DNA from: DATFGK01 sp046712825
GTDB lineage: Bacteria > Actinomycetota > AC-67
Assembly: GCA_046712825.1 (NCBI GenBank)
Contig: JBKKCR010000165.1
Coordinates: forward strand, 1 to 7,199
Reading direction: 5' to 3'
DNA: 7,199 nucleotides
Of this stretch, positions 1-5,220 are shown piece after piece (the first letter of the stretch is position 1; every line of letters begins with the position of its first letter). A program made the position numbers and the translations under genes. The notes under the pieces were generated by a model. It was given only the letters and a program-made list of their open reading frames with translations, made no database searches and was not told where the DNA came from.

Positions 1-279
1 ACATGGGGGGCGCCGTGGGGGTGGGGGTCCCCCACGCCCACACCGGCGCCCACGCTATCTGGTGCTACCTACGAGGTGTTCGGAGTCGAGGCGTGCGTCA
101 ACCTTCGCGCGGAACCAGGGACGACGGGCGAGCGGCTCGACTGTCTGGTGCCGGGCATCCGGCTGGACAGCGACGGACGGACGCAGGAAGCGAGCGGCCT
201 TCTGTGGCGACACGTCCACTACCCGAAGCGCAACCTCGACGGCTGGATGGCGGACAAGTACCTCCGGCCGGTTCCATGA
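1..279 (+). CDS. C-terminal part of a bacterial SH3-domain (SH3b) protein, 5' end missing
   Basis: The reading frame is open from base 1 to the TGA at 277-279, so the start lies left of the window; 92 codons are visible. The first ~20 residues are low-complexity and rich in Pro, Thr, Gly and Trp (PTPTPAPT), like a linker. The rest reads as one SH3b domain: CVNLRAEPG near the domain start (the VNVRSGPG-type signature), a conserved Trp in LLWRHV, and GWMADKYL at the end (the GWV-x-YL signature). SH3b domains in bacteria usually bind cell-wall peptides or sit in extracytoplasmic proteins. That role is inferred here because catalytic or anchoring parts are outside the window. Two Cys (in EACVNL and LDCLVPG) lie within the domain and might form a disulfide if it is exported. 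Its stop overlaps the next start (ATGA), so the two are probably translationally coupled. An in-frame GTG at 76 exists, but the domain and linker continue upstream of it. Confidence 0.75.
   Translation, partial: TWGAPWGWGSPTPTPAPTLSGATYEVFGVEACVNLRAEPGTTGERLDCLVPGIRLDSDGRTQEASGLLWRHVHYPKRNLDGWMADKYLRPVP
15..35. repeat. G-rich inverted repeat in a Pro/Thr linker region
   Basis: GTGGGGG at 15-21 is the exact reverse complement of CCCCCAC at 29-35, with a 7-base G-rich loop. Runs of five or more G at 5-10, 17-21 and 23-27 lie close together. The stretch is inside the coding frame for the Pro/Thr/Trp-rich linker and may simply reflect that coding bias. No regulatory role is supported. Confidence 0.35.
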
Positions 280-728
280 GCCCGCGCAACTCCGGGCGGG
301 CCGCGATCGCAGCGACCGTCGGCTTTTCACTCGCCGTTCTCGGTGCAGCGTTGCTCCCGTGGTTGCGAACGGGCAACGCCACCCGTTCGGCTTTCGGGCT
401 CGCGCGCTCTGCTTCTGTGCTCGGCCTTTTCGACGGCGCTCCGAGACGCGTCTGTCTCGCCCTCTGGTACCTGCTGCCGTTCCTCGTTGCCGCGACCTGG
501 ACCGCCGGGGCGGCCCGCCGGCCGCTCCTCACGGCGTCGCTCGGCGGGATCGTGGGTCTCACCTCGCTCGTCGCCGGGATACTGGTTGTTGTGCTGGCTC
601 GTCCGGCGCCGGGCCCCGTCGCTGCGATCGGCGCCGGCGTCGCTGCGATCGCCAGCGCCGTGCTCTTGGCGCGCGGAACCATGCGAGCCGGAGCGAACAT
701 GTTCATCCAAGAGGGAGTAACGACATGA
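276..728 (+). CDS. Four-helix integral membrane protein, unknown function
   Basis: A 150-residue protein starting at the ATG of an ATGA overlap with the upstream gene. No Shine-Dalgarno is visible before it, so translation probably depends on coupling. Hydrophobic segments fall at about residues 9-29, 57-79, 84-107 and 112-132, giving four membrane helices with short termini. Between helices 1 and 2 there is a polar loop with LPWLRTGNATRS followed by FGLARSASVLGL. Compact actinobacterial membrane proteins with a PW-x-R-SG-x-x-RS type loop are familiar to me as hypothetical proteins, but I cannot name a family. It sits between an SH3b protein and a membrane-anchored NTF2-like protein, so an envelope role is likely. 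The frame is open upstream of the ATG as far as base 3, but that part is the wrong frame of the SH3b gene. Confidence 0.75.
   Translation: MSPRNSGRAAIAATVGFSLAVLGAALLPWLRTGNATRSAFGLARSASVLGLFDGAPRRVCLALWYLLPFLVAATWTAGAARRPLLTASLGGIVGLTSLVAGILVVVLARPAPGPVAAIGAGVAAIASAVLLARGTMRAGANMFIQEGVTT
711..717 (+). promoter_or_regulatory. Shine-Dalgarno GAGGGAG for the NTF2-like gene
   Basis: This purine-rich site ends 7 nt before the ATG at 725 and supports that start, which also overlaps the preceding stop as ATGA. Confidence 0.6.
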
Positions 729-1975
729 CTGAGAACGAAGGGATGCTTCCGCCGCCTCCGCCGAATCTCCCGCCGGAGACGATCGTCGAAACACCGGGAC
801 CTCGCCGGCGGCCGGCGGCCTACATCGCGGTCGTCGTGGGACTCCTCGCGATGGTCGGCGGCGCGGTCTTCTTCGCGCGGTCTCTCGGCTCGGCGGAGGG
901 CGGTGCGGACACGCCGGTGGCGGCGGTGCAGCGGATGTTCGATGCGCTGGCCGACGAAGACGCACTCGGTGCGCTCGAGACGTTGCTGCCGAGCGAACGC
1001 GATCAGTTGCGCGAGTCGCTCCAGGACATCACCAAGGAGCTGAGCCGCCTCGGGATCTTGAGCAACGAGGTCGACCTTGGGTCCATCCCCGGGCTCGAGC
1101 TCGACTTCAGCGGGCTCACGTTCTCAACGCAGCAGATCGCGTCGGGCATAAGCACCGTGAAGCTGGAGGCCGGGCAGTCCACGTACAAGGTCGATCCGGC
1201 GCGATCACCGCTCGGCGATTTCCTCCGCCCGCTGCTCGGCGAGGAAGCGAATGAGGTGATCCAAGGCACCGACGACCTCTCCAACGAAGACGTCTTCTTC
1301 ACGACGGTCGAAGAAGGCGACAAGTGGTTCGTCAGCCTCTGGTACTCGATCGCCGAAGCGGCCCGCCAGGAGGCGGGTGCGCCGGTTCCCCCGTTCGGGA
1401 ACGGGATCGCCGCCCGCGGCGCCCCCACCCCCGAGCAAGCCGTCGAAGAGATGATCCGCGCCGGAGTGCTCCTCGACGTGCGCCGCATGATCGAGCTGAC
1501 GCCCCCGAACGAGGCCCGGGCGTTGCACGACTATGCACCGCTGTTCATCGAGCAGGCGGTGGCCGGTGCCCGCGATGCGCGAAAGCTCTACGACGTCGAA
1601 GTAAGCAAGCTCAATCTCACCGGTCGGGTGAGCGGAGACCGCGCGCTCGTCAAGGTGAGCGAGATCGAGTTCAGCGCGGCGATCCCTTCGATGGGCGTGT
1701 CCGTGGAATACGACGGAAAGTGTGTCACCGTCCGTGGTGGTTTCTTCGGTTCCGACGAGCCCCAACGCCAATGCGGCGCCGGGTTCGCGCCGGCTACAGG
1801 CTTGCCGCGCGTACCGACGCCCGAGATCGGTTTCGTCGCCGTGCGTGAAGGCGGGCTTTGGTACATCAGCCCAACCAGGACGGTGCTCGACGGCTGGCTC
1901 GGAACGTTGCGGGTGCTCGAACGAAGCCACCTCGAGATGTTCAAGCAGATCTTCGGAGGGCTTGCTGGCGGGTAG
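725..1975 (+). CDS. Membrane-anchored protein with two tandem NTF2-like modules, unknown function
   Basis: A 416-residue protein with a Pro-rich cytoplasmic N-terminus (five consecutive Pro near residue 9), a basic GPRRRP stop-transfer patch, one membrane helix (about 31-52) and a large C-terminal part predicted outside the cell. The outer part looks like an internal duplication. Module 1 (about 63-218) opens TPVAAVQRMFDALADED and closes with KWFVSLWYSIAEA. Module 2 (about 235-409) opens TPEQAVEEMIRAGVLLD and closes with LWYISPTRTVLDG. A helical AVxxM opening and a W-[FY]-[VI]-S final strand are typical of NTF2-like folds such as DUF4878 lipoproteins; this assignment rests on pattern only. 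The only two Cys (333 and 350) are in module 2 and could form a disulfide. The open frame reaches back to base 62, but the overlap, the SD at 711-717 and the shift to normal composition place the start at 725. It is probably co-transcribed with the genes on either side. Confidence 0.8.
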   Translation: MTENEGMLPPPPPNLPPETIVETPGPRRRPAAYIAVVVGLLAMVGGAVFFARSLGSAEGGADTPVAAVQRMFDALADEDALGALETLLPSERDQLRESLQDITKELSRLGILSNEVDLGSIPGLELDFSGLTFSTQQIASGISTVKLEAGQSTYKVDPARSPLGDFLRPLLGEEANEVIQGTDDLSNEDVFFTTVEEGDKWFVSLWYSIAEAARQEAGAPVPPFGNGIAARGAPTPEQAVEEMIRAGVLLDVRRMIELTPPNEARALHDYAPLFIEQAVAGARDARKLYDVEVSKLNLTGRVSGDRALVKVSEIEFSAAIPSMGVSVEYDGKCVTVRGGFFGSDEPQRQCGAGFAPATGLPRVPTPEIGFVAVREGGLWYISPTRTVLDGWLGTLRVLERSHLEMFKQIFGGLAGG

Positions 1976-1984
1976 GCTTCACGT

Positions 1985-2752
1985 ATGGCGATCGACGTCG
2001 GCGAGGCCGATTTCGAAGAGCGCGTTATCAAGCGCTCGTTCGAGCGGCCCGTCGTGGTTGATTTCTGGGCGGCGTGGTGCGCCCCCTGCCGTCACCTGAC
2101 GCCGGTGCTGGAACGCGTCGCGTCGCAGCACGCCGGCGACGTCGAGCTCGTGAAGGTCGACGTCGACGCGAATCCCGGCCTCGCCGGCGCCTTTGGGGTC
2201 CAAGGGATCCCCGCTGTAAAGGCGATCCGCGACGGCCGTGTCGTGAACGAATTCGTCGGCGCCCTCCCCGAGCCGGCCGTCAAGACTTTCTTCGAATCGC
2301 TGATGCCGACCCAGGCCGACCGCGACGTCGCTGCGGGCGACGCCGCTACCGGCCCGGAAGAAGCGGAACGGGCGTACCGCGATGCCCTGACGGCCGACCC
2401 GCGCCACCGCGGCGCTCTGCTGGCCCTCGCGCCGTTGGTTGCCTCTCGCGGCGATTTCGCCGAGGCGCGTGAGTTGCTCGCGCAGCTACCCGAAGACGCG
2501 GAGGTGCGGCGTCTCAAGGCGCACATCGACCTCGCAGAGGACGCGCAACTCTCTTCGCCGGACGATCCGTTGTCGGCGGTCGCCGGCGACGGCGACTGGG
2601 AACCCGTGCTCGAGCGGCTGCTTCAAGAGATCCGCGAGGGGGACGACAAAGAGCGGGCGCGGCAGCGGATGATCGATATCTTCGAGGTGCTGGGGCCGGA
2701 TAACCCGCTGGCGGTGAAGTACCGCTCCGCGCTCGCGGCGGCTCTGTTCTAG
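1985..2752 (+). CDS. cnoX: Thioredoxin-fold protein with TPR region (CnoX/YbbN family)
   Basis: 255 residues. Residues 1-108 are a thioredoxin domain with the active-site motif WCAPC (Cys32, Cys35) and the cis-Pro at GIP (Pro76). Residues ~112-190 are helical TPR-like repeats (EEAERAYRDALTADP, then a GDFAEARELLAQLPED repeat). The C-terminus (~195-255) has the RQRMIDIFEVLGPDNPLAVKYR signature that closes this family. E. coli CnoX holds unfolding proteins during bleach stress and hands them to GroEL or DnaK. The E. coli protein lacks a working CxxC, whereas here both Cys are present, so thiol-disulfide activity is plausible. There is no signal peptide, so it should be cytoplasmic. It begins 9 nt after the NTF2-like gene. 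The only purine-rich SD candidate (GGAGGG, 1955-1960) is about 25 nt from the ATG, so initiation may rely on read-through by ribosomes from upstream. Confidence 0.9.
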   Translation: MAIDVGEADFEERVIKRSFERPVVVDFWAAWCAPCRHLTPVLERVASQHAGDVELVKVDVDANPGLAGAFGVQGIPAVKAIRDGRVVNEFVGALPEPAVKTFFESLMPTQADRDVAAGDAATGPEEAERAYRDALTADPRHRGALLALAPLVASRGDFAEARELLAQLPEDAEVRRLKAHIDLAEDAQLSSPDDPLSAVAGDGDWEPVLERLLQEIREGDDKERARQRMIDIFEVLGPDNPLAVKYRSALAAALF

Positions 2753-2904
2753 ACGCGCCGGCCGGAGAGCTTCCGCATCAGCCGCTTGACCGGCGAGACG
2801 TGCGGGCAGTTGACGCTCTCGTCGCAGCAGGTGCACTTCCAGTCGGCGTATCGGCCTTGCTGGATCATCGGATCGCCGCACCGCGCGCAGGATGGGATCG
2901 CCAT
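2749..2904 (-). CDS. Small zinc-ribbon protein (51 aa)
   Basis: Read on the minus strand from the ATG at 2904 to the TAG at 2751-2749, this frame encodes 51 residues. It begins MAIPSCARCGDPMIQQGRY and has Cys at 6, 9, 24, 26, 27 and 33, plus CPH at 33-35. The two knuckles CARC (6-9) and CTCC (24-27) are separated by 14 residues, the spacing of a zinc ribbon; Cys33/His35 may add a ligand. The C-terminus is basic (VKRLMRKLSGRR), compatible with nucleic-acid contact. It starts 25 nt after the radical SAM gene on the same strand, so it is probably its co-transcribed partner. The ATG has no obvious SD. Its stop shares the palindrome CTAG with the stop of the opposing thioredoxin gene. Function is unknown. 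The Cys pattern is unlikely to arise by chance in a frame antisense to nothing. Confidence 0.7.
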   Translation of the reverse strand: MAIPSCARCGDPMIQQGRYADWKCTCCDESVNCPHVSPVKRLMRKLSGRRV

Positions 2905-2929
2905 GCGGTTCAGTGTATGCGGCGGGCCG

Positions 2930-3937
2930 CTACTGCAAAAGCGTTAGTTGGCGGGGTGGTTGCGTGCGACGCAACGACTTTCCGGCGGGGTGGCGGTCCG
3001 AACCGCGACGGAAACGGGCGGCGACTCCGGCCCGCGGTTTGAGGCCACCGGCCGCACGAACAGCGGCCGCGACCTTGCGTCCCGTCGCCTTCCGATCCGA
3101 CACCGGCCCGTACGCCGAAGCTCGGTACATCTCCTCGTAGCGCGGGACGAGGTCCGGATAAGTCTCGGCGAGCCAGCGCATGAACTCCTCTCGGACGCCC
3201 GAGCGTAGATGTAGGAGGATCGGGGAAACGTGCGTCGCTCCGGCTTCGATCGCCGCTTCGACCACGTCGCGGATCCCCTCCGGATCGTCGGTGATGCCGG
3301 GCAGCAGCGGCGCGACCATGACCCCGCACGGAACGCCCGCCTCGTTGAGCGCGGCGACGGCCTCCATGCGTGCGCGAGGGTGGGGGGAGCCGGGCTCGGT
3401 GCGACGCCAGGCTTCCTCGTCGAGGGTCGGGATGGAGAAGGCCGTCGACACTTCGGTGACGCTGTTGGCCGCGACCAGGAGTGGCAGGTCGCGGAGCATG
3501 AGCGATCCTCTGGTGAGGATCGAGAAGGGGTTCCGGTACTCGATCATCGCTTCGATGATCCCCGGCATCAGCCGGTAGCGGCCTTCGGCCCTCTGGTACG
3601 GATCGGTGTTCGTTCCGAGCGCGATCGCTTCGCCCTTCCAGCGCTTGGAAGCGAGCTGGCGGCGGAGGACCTCGGGCGCGTTGACCTTCACCACGATCTT
3701 GGTTTCGAAATCACGCCCCGCGTTCATGTCCAGGTAGGTGTGCGTCGGTCGCGCGAAGCATGCGACGCAGGCATGACTGCAGCCTCGATAGGGGTTTATC
3801 GTCCAGCTGAACGGCATGGAGTTGCCGGGGACGTGGTTGATGACGGTTTTGGCCTCCGTCTCGATGAACTCCATGCCTCGGAACTCCGGCGTGTCGAAGG
3901 TTCGCCGGCGAAGCTCGAACAGCCGCTCGGACTCCAT
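2930..3937 (-). CDS. Radical SAM protein, Rv2578c / spore photoproduct lyase-like (COG1533) family
   Basis: 335 residues. The radical SAM [4Fe-4S] motif Cx3Cx2C is at Cys53, Cys57 and Cys60 within NPYRGCSHACVACFARPTH. It is followed by family-typical stretches including ALGTNTDPYQRAEGRYRLM, SILTRGSLMLRDL, STAFSIPTLDEEAWRRTEP and GVMVAPLLPGITDDPE. The set matches what NCBI calls Rv2578c family radical SAM proteins, relatives of SplB, which repairs UV-induced thymine spore photoproduct in DNA. The exact reaction of this branch is not known to me. A basic, low-complexity tail (~285-329) ends in QLTLLQ; QLTLL at 330-334 resembles the QL-[SD]-LF sliding-clamp peptide. The start at 3937 fits a leaderless promoter 6 nt upstream that contains a LexA-type box, implying DNA-damage induction. 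The zinc-ribbon gene follows 25 nt downstream. A role in DNA repair is inferred from family, box and tail together. Confidence 0.9.
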   Translation of the reverse strand: MESERLFELRRRTFDTPEFRGMEFIETEAKTVINHVPGNSMPFSWTINPYRGCSHACVACFARPTHTYLDMNAGRDFETKIVVKVNAPEVLRRQLASKRWKGEAIALGTNTDPYQRAEGRYRLMPGIIEAMIEYRNPFSILTRGSLMLRDLPLLVAANSVTEVSTAFSIPTLDEEAWRRTEPGSPHPRARMEAVAALNEAGVPCGVMVAPLLPGITDDPEGIRDVVEAAIEAGATHVSPILLHLRSGVREEFMRWLAETYPDLVPRYEEMYRASAYGPVSDRKATGRKVAAAVRAAGGLKPRAGVAARFRRGSDRHPAGKSLRRTQPPRQLTLLQ

Positions 3938-3943
3938 GCCGAG

Positions 3944-3973
3944 ACACTAGAACATATGTTCGAGTTCAGGCAA
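3944..3973 (-). promoter_or_regulatory. Leaderless promoter of the radical SAM gene
   Basis: On the minus strand, -35 TTGCCT (3973-3968) and -10 TAGTGT (3949-3944) are separated by 18 nt. Only CTCGGC (6 nt) separates the -10 from the ATG, so transcription would start at or beside the first base of the start codon. Leaderless mRNAs with a TAnnnT -10 in this position are common in actinobacteria. The LexA-type palindrome fills two thirds of the spacer and abuts the -10. Confidence 0.65.
3950..3961. promoter_or_regulatory. LexA (SOS) box GAACATATGTTC
   Basis: A perfect 12-bp palindrome GAAC-ATAT-GTTC that matches the Gram-positive SOS core GAAC-N4-GTTC. With flanks it reads T-A-GAAC-N4-GTTC-G-A, differing from the mycobacterial consensus TCGAAC-N4-GTTCGA at one base. 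It lies between the -35 and -10 of the radical SAM promoter, directly next to the -10, where a bound repressor would block RNA polymerase. A further GAAC half-site lies 6 bp away on the minus strand (GAACTCGAACATATGTTC). The promoter facing the other way (4007-4035) is about 50 bp off and is less likely to be controlled by it. Confidence 0.75.
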
Positions 3974-4006
3974 GGGGGAGGAGCTGGTGCGATTGTTCCT
4001 GAATGC

Positions 4007-4035
4007 TTGACCTGTCTGTAACTGTTACCTATTGT
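4007..4035 (+). promoter_or_regulatory. Sigma-70-type promoter of the HTH-LysM gene
   Basis: -35 TTGACC (4007-4012), a 17-bp spacer and -10 TATTGT (4030-4035) form the best consensus-like promoter in the window. The predicted start is near 4042, giving a leader of about 88 nt. The spacer holds the perfect inverted repeat GTAAC-T-GTTAC (4018-4028), a possible operator for an unidentified regulator. Confidence 0.65.
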
Positions 4036-4043
4036 GCCTTCGT

Positions 4044-4069
4044 TCTCGCGGTCCGGATAGGACGCGAGA
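4044..4069 (+). other. Strong stem-loop at the 5' end of the HTH-LysM mRNA leader
   Basis: The arm TCTCGCGGTCC (4044-4054) pairs with GGACGCGAGA (4060-4069), giving 10 base pairs with one bulged G and the 5-nt loop GGATA. It begins within about 2 nt of the predicted transcription start. It is not followed by a U-run, so it is not a classical intrinsic terminator. It may protect the transcript 5' end or be part of a leader regulatory structure. It does not match a riboswitch class I recognise. Confidence 0.5.
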
Positions 4070-4105
4070 CGCGAGCGAAGAGAGCGAAGCGGAGCGCAAG
4101 GGTTC

Positions 4106-4127
4106 CCCCTCAACCTTCTCGGAGGGG
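4106..4127 (+). promoter_or_regulatory. Shine-Dalgarno of the HTH-LysM gene with possible occluding hairpin
   Basis: GGAGG at 4121-4125 lies 4 nt before the ATG at 4130 and fixes that start. CCCCTC (4106-4111) can pair with GAGGGG (4122-4127) across a 10-nt loop, which would hide the ribosome-binding site. The stem is short but all G-C/A-U and includes most of the SD. Confidence 0.5.
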
Positions 4128-4129
4128 TC

Positions 4130-5185
4130 ATGAAAGACCCAGCGCTCTTGGAGATCCCTGAGGAGCACGTTCTTGCCGCCTTCGCGGCGATGATGCTCGG
4201 CTCCTCGCCCCTGGACCCGCCTCCCGAAGCTGCCATCACCTCCGCGATGGCGACGCGACTCGCGGAGCCGCGTCGCGCTCGGCGGCCCGGCGACGTCGAA
4301 GGCACGCGCGCCTTCCGGTCCGTCTACGCGCTCACGCACGAGCGCGGCGCACAACCTCAAAGGAACGGCTCCCACGCCGATCGTGCAGGCGCGACTAAAG
4401 CATCGATCGTCTTGGCACGTACGCTCGAGCTCCGTCATCGTCAGCGCGCGGCGCTCGCACTTCGGTACGTGTTCGGGATGCAGGCTGCGGGCGTGGCTCG
4501 CATCCTCGGGCTGTCGCTGAACCGCACCGTGGAGGTGATCCGCGCCGCCACGGCCAACGTGTCAACGGCTGCCGGCGGCCGGATCGACGTCGCACGCCAT
4601 CTCCGCGCGGTCGGAACGATGGTCCGCTCCAACGTTACATCGGCCGTCGACCCCGGAGCCGAAGAGCCGCGCTCGGTGGTCAAGCTCTTGATCTCGACCG
4701 TGGCCGAAGCGCCCGCGGCGCGTGGCCGCGTCACCGCGCCGGCTGCCGCGCGTCCCGTCTATCACGTGCGCGCCGGGTCGCGCCCGGCGTCGCCTCCTCC
4801 GGGAGTGCCTCGGATGCCGGAGCGTACGTCCCGCCGAACCGGGGTCCTGTTGGCCGCCTGTGTGGCCGCGCTGGCCTTCCTCGGTGCCTTCGCGCCGATC
4901 GCGTTGCTCCGGCCCGCGGCCCGTCTCCCGCTGGCGACGGTTCCGATCGCGCCGGCGGTACACCACGCGGTGCAGAGCGCACCATCCGTGCCTGTTGTCG
5001 CGACCGGTTATCGCGTGCGAGACGGTGACACGCTGTGGTCGATCGCGGGAACGGTCCTCGGGGATCCGAGTCGGTGGCAAGAGGTCTGGCGCTCCAACGC
5101 CGGCTCGCAGATGACCGACGGCTCGCGGTTCCTCGATCCCGATCTGATCCGGCCGGGCTGGAAGCTCAGGCTCCCGCCGCGATGA
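4130..5185 (+). CDS. Membrane protein with sigma-region-4-like HTH and external LysM domain
   Basis: 351 residues. Residues ~98-145 (LELRHRQRAALALRYVFGMQ, then AGVARILGLSLNRTVEVIRA) read like the sigma-70 region 4 helix-turn-helix: LPxRQRxALxLRY, a turn, then AEIAxILGxSxxTVxxxxxRA. No sigma region 2 is seen in the ~97 residues before it. After a Pro/Ala-rich linker and the basic patch ERTSRRT comes one membrane helix (~237-260). A second Pro/Ala-rich linker leads to a C-terminal LysM (~294-348) with YRVRDGDTLWSIA and IRPGWKLRLP. The LysM carries the longer form with DPSRWQEVWRSN seen in actinobacterial proteins. The positive-inside rule puts the HTH in the cytoplasm and LysM at the cell wall. 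Cell-wall sensing coupled to transcription is an inference. The alternative is an HTH-like fold that no longer binds DNA. It has its own promoter and a good SD, and is convergent with the next gene. Confidence 0.8.
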   Translation: MKDPALLEIPEEHVLAAFAAMMLGSSPLDPPPEAAITSAMATRLAEPRRARRPGDVEGTRAFRSVYALTHERGAQPQRNGSHADRAGATKASIVLARTLELRHRQRAALALRYVFGMQAAGVARILGLSLNRTVEVIRAATANVSTAAGGRIDVARHLRAVGTMVRSNVTSAVDPGAEEPRSVVKLLISTVAEAPAARGRVTAPAAARPVYHVRAGSRPASPPPGVPRMPERTSRRTGVLLAACVAALAFLGAFAPIALLRPAARLPLATVPIAPAVHHAVQSAPSVPVVATGYRVRDGDTLWSIAGTVLGDPSRWQEVWRSNAGSQMTDGSRFLDPDLIRPGWKLRLPPR

Positions 5186-5220
5186 CCGTGCATCGCCGCC
5201 TTATTGGAGTGGGACGGGAG
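5171..5220. terminator. Possible bidirectional hairpin between convergent genes
   Basis: The 15-bp gap between the convergent stops (5186-5200) lies within nested inverted repeats. The inner stem is GCGATG (5179-5184) with CATCGC (5191-5196), loop 6 nt. The outer stem is CTCCCG (5171-5176) with CGGGAG (5215-5220). No T-run follows in either direction, so termination by this structure is uncertain. Confidence 0.3.

Noticed and set aside
695..704. Palindrome GAACATGTTC as a second LexA box
   Set aside because: The half-sites are 2 bp apart rather than 4, and it lies inside the coding end of the four-helix gene.
62..724. Upstream extension of the NTF2-like gene frame (arginine- and cysteine-rich)
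   Set aside because: It overlaps the SH3b and four-helix genes in another frame, has shadow-frame composition, and the ATG at 725 has both an ATGA overlap and an SD.
1205..1930. A 241-codon minus-strand open frame inside the NTF2-like gene
   Set aside because: Low-complexity Arg/Glu/His-rich translation and no promoter or SD; an antisense shadow.
3230..4021. A 263-codon + strand open frame opposite the radical SAM gene
   Set aside because: No recognisable domain; it is the high-GC shadow of the real minus-strand gene and runs through the SOS promoter.
4036..4129. c-di-AMP (ydaO-type) riboswitch before the LysM protein gene
   Set aside because: Such riboswitches are typical before actinobacterial wall genes, but the leader is only about 88 nt and lacks the conserved blocks I would expect.
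5179..5196. Classical intrinsic terminator between the convergent genes
   Set aside because: The stem is only 6 bp with no T-run in either direction; kept only as a low-confidence hairpin.
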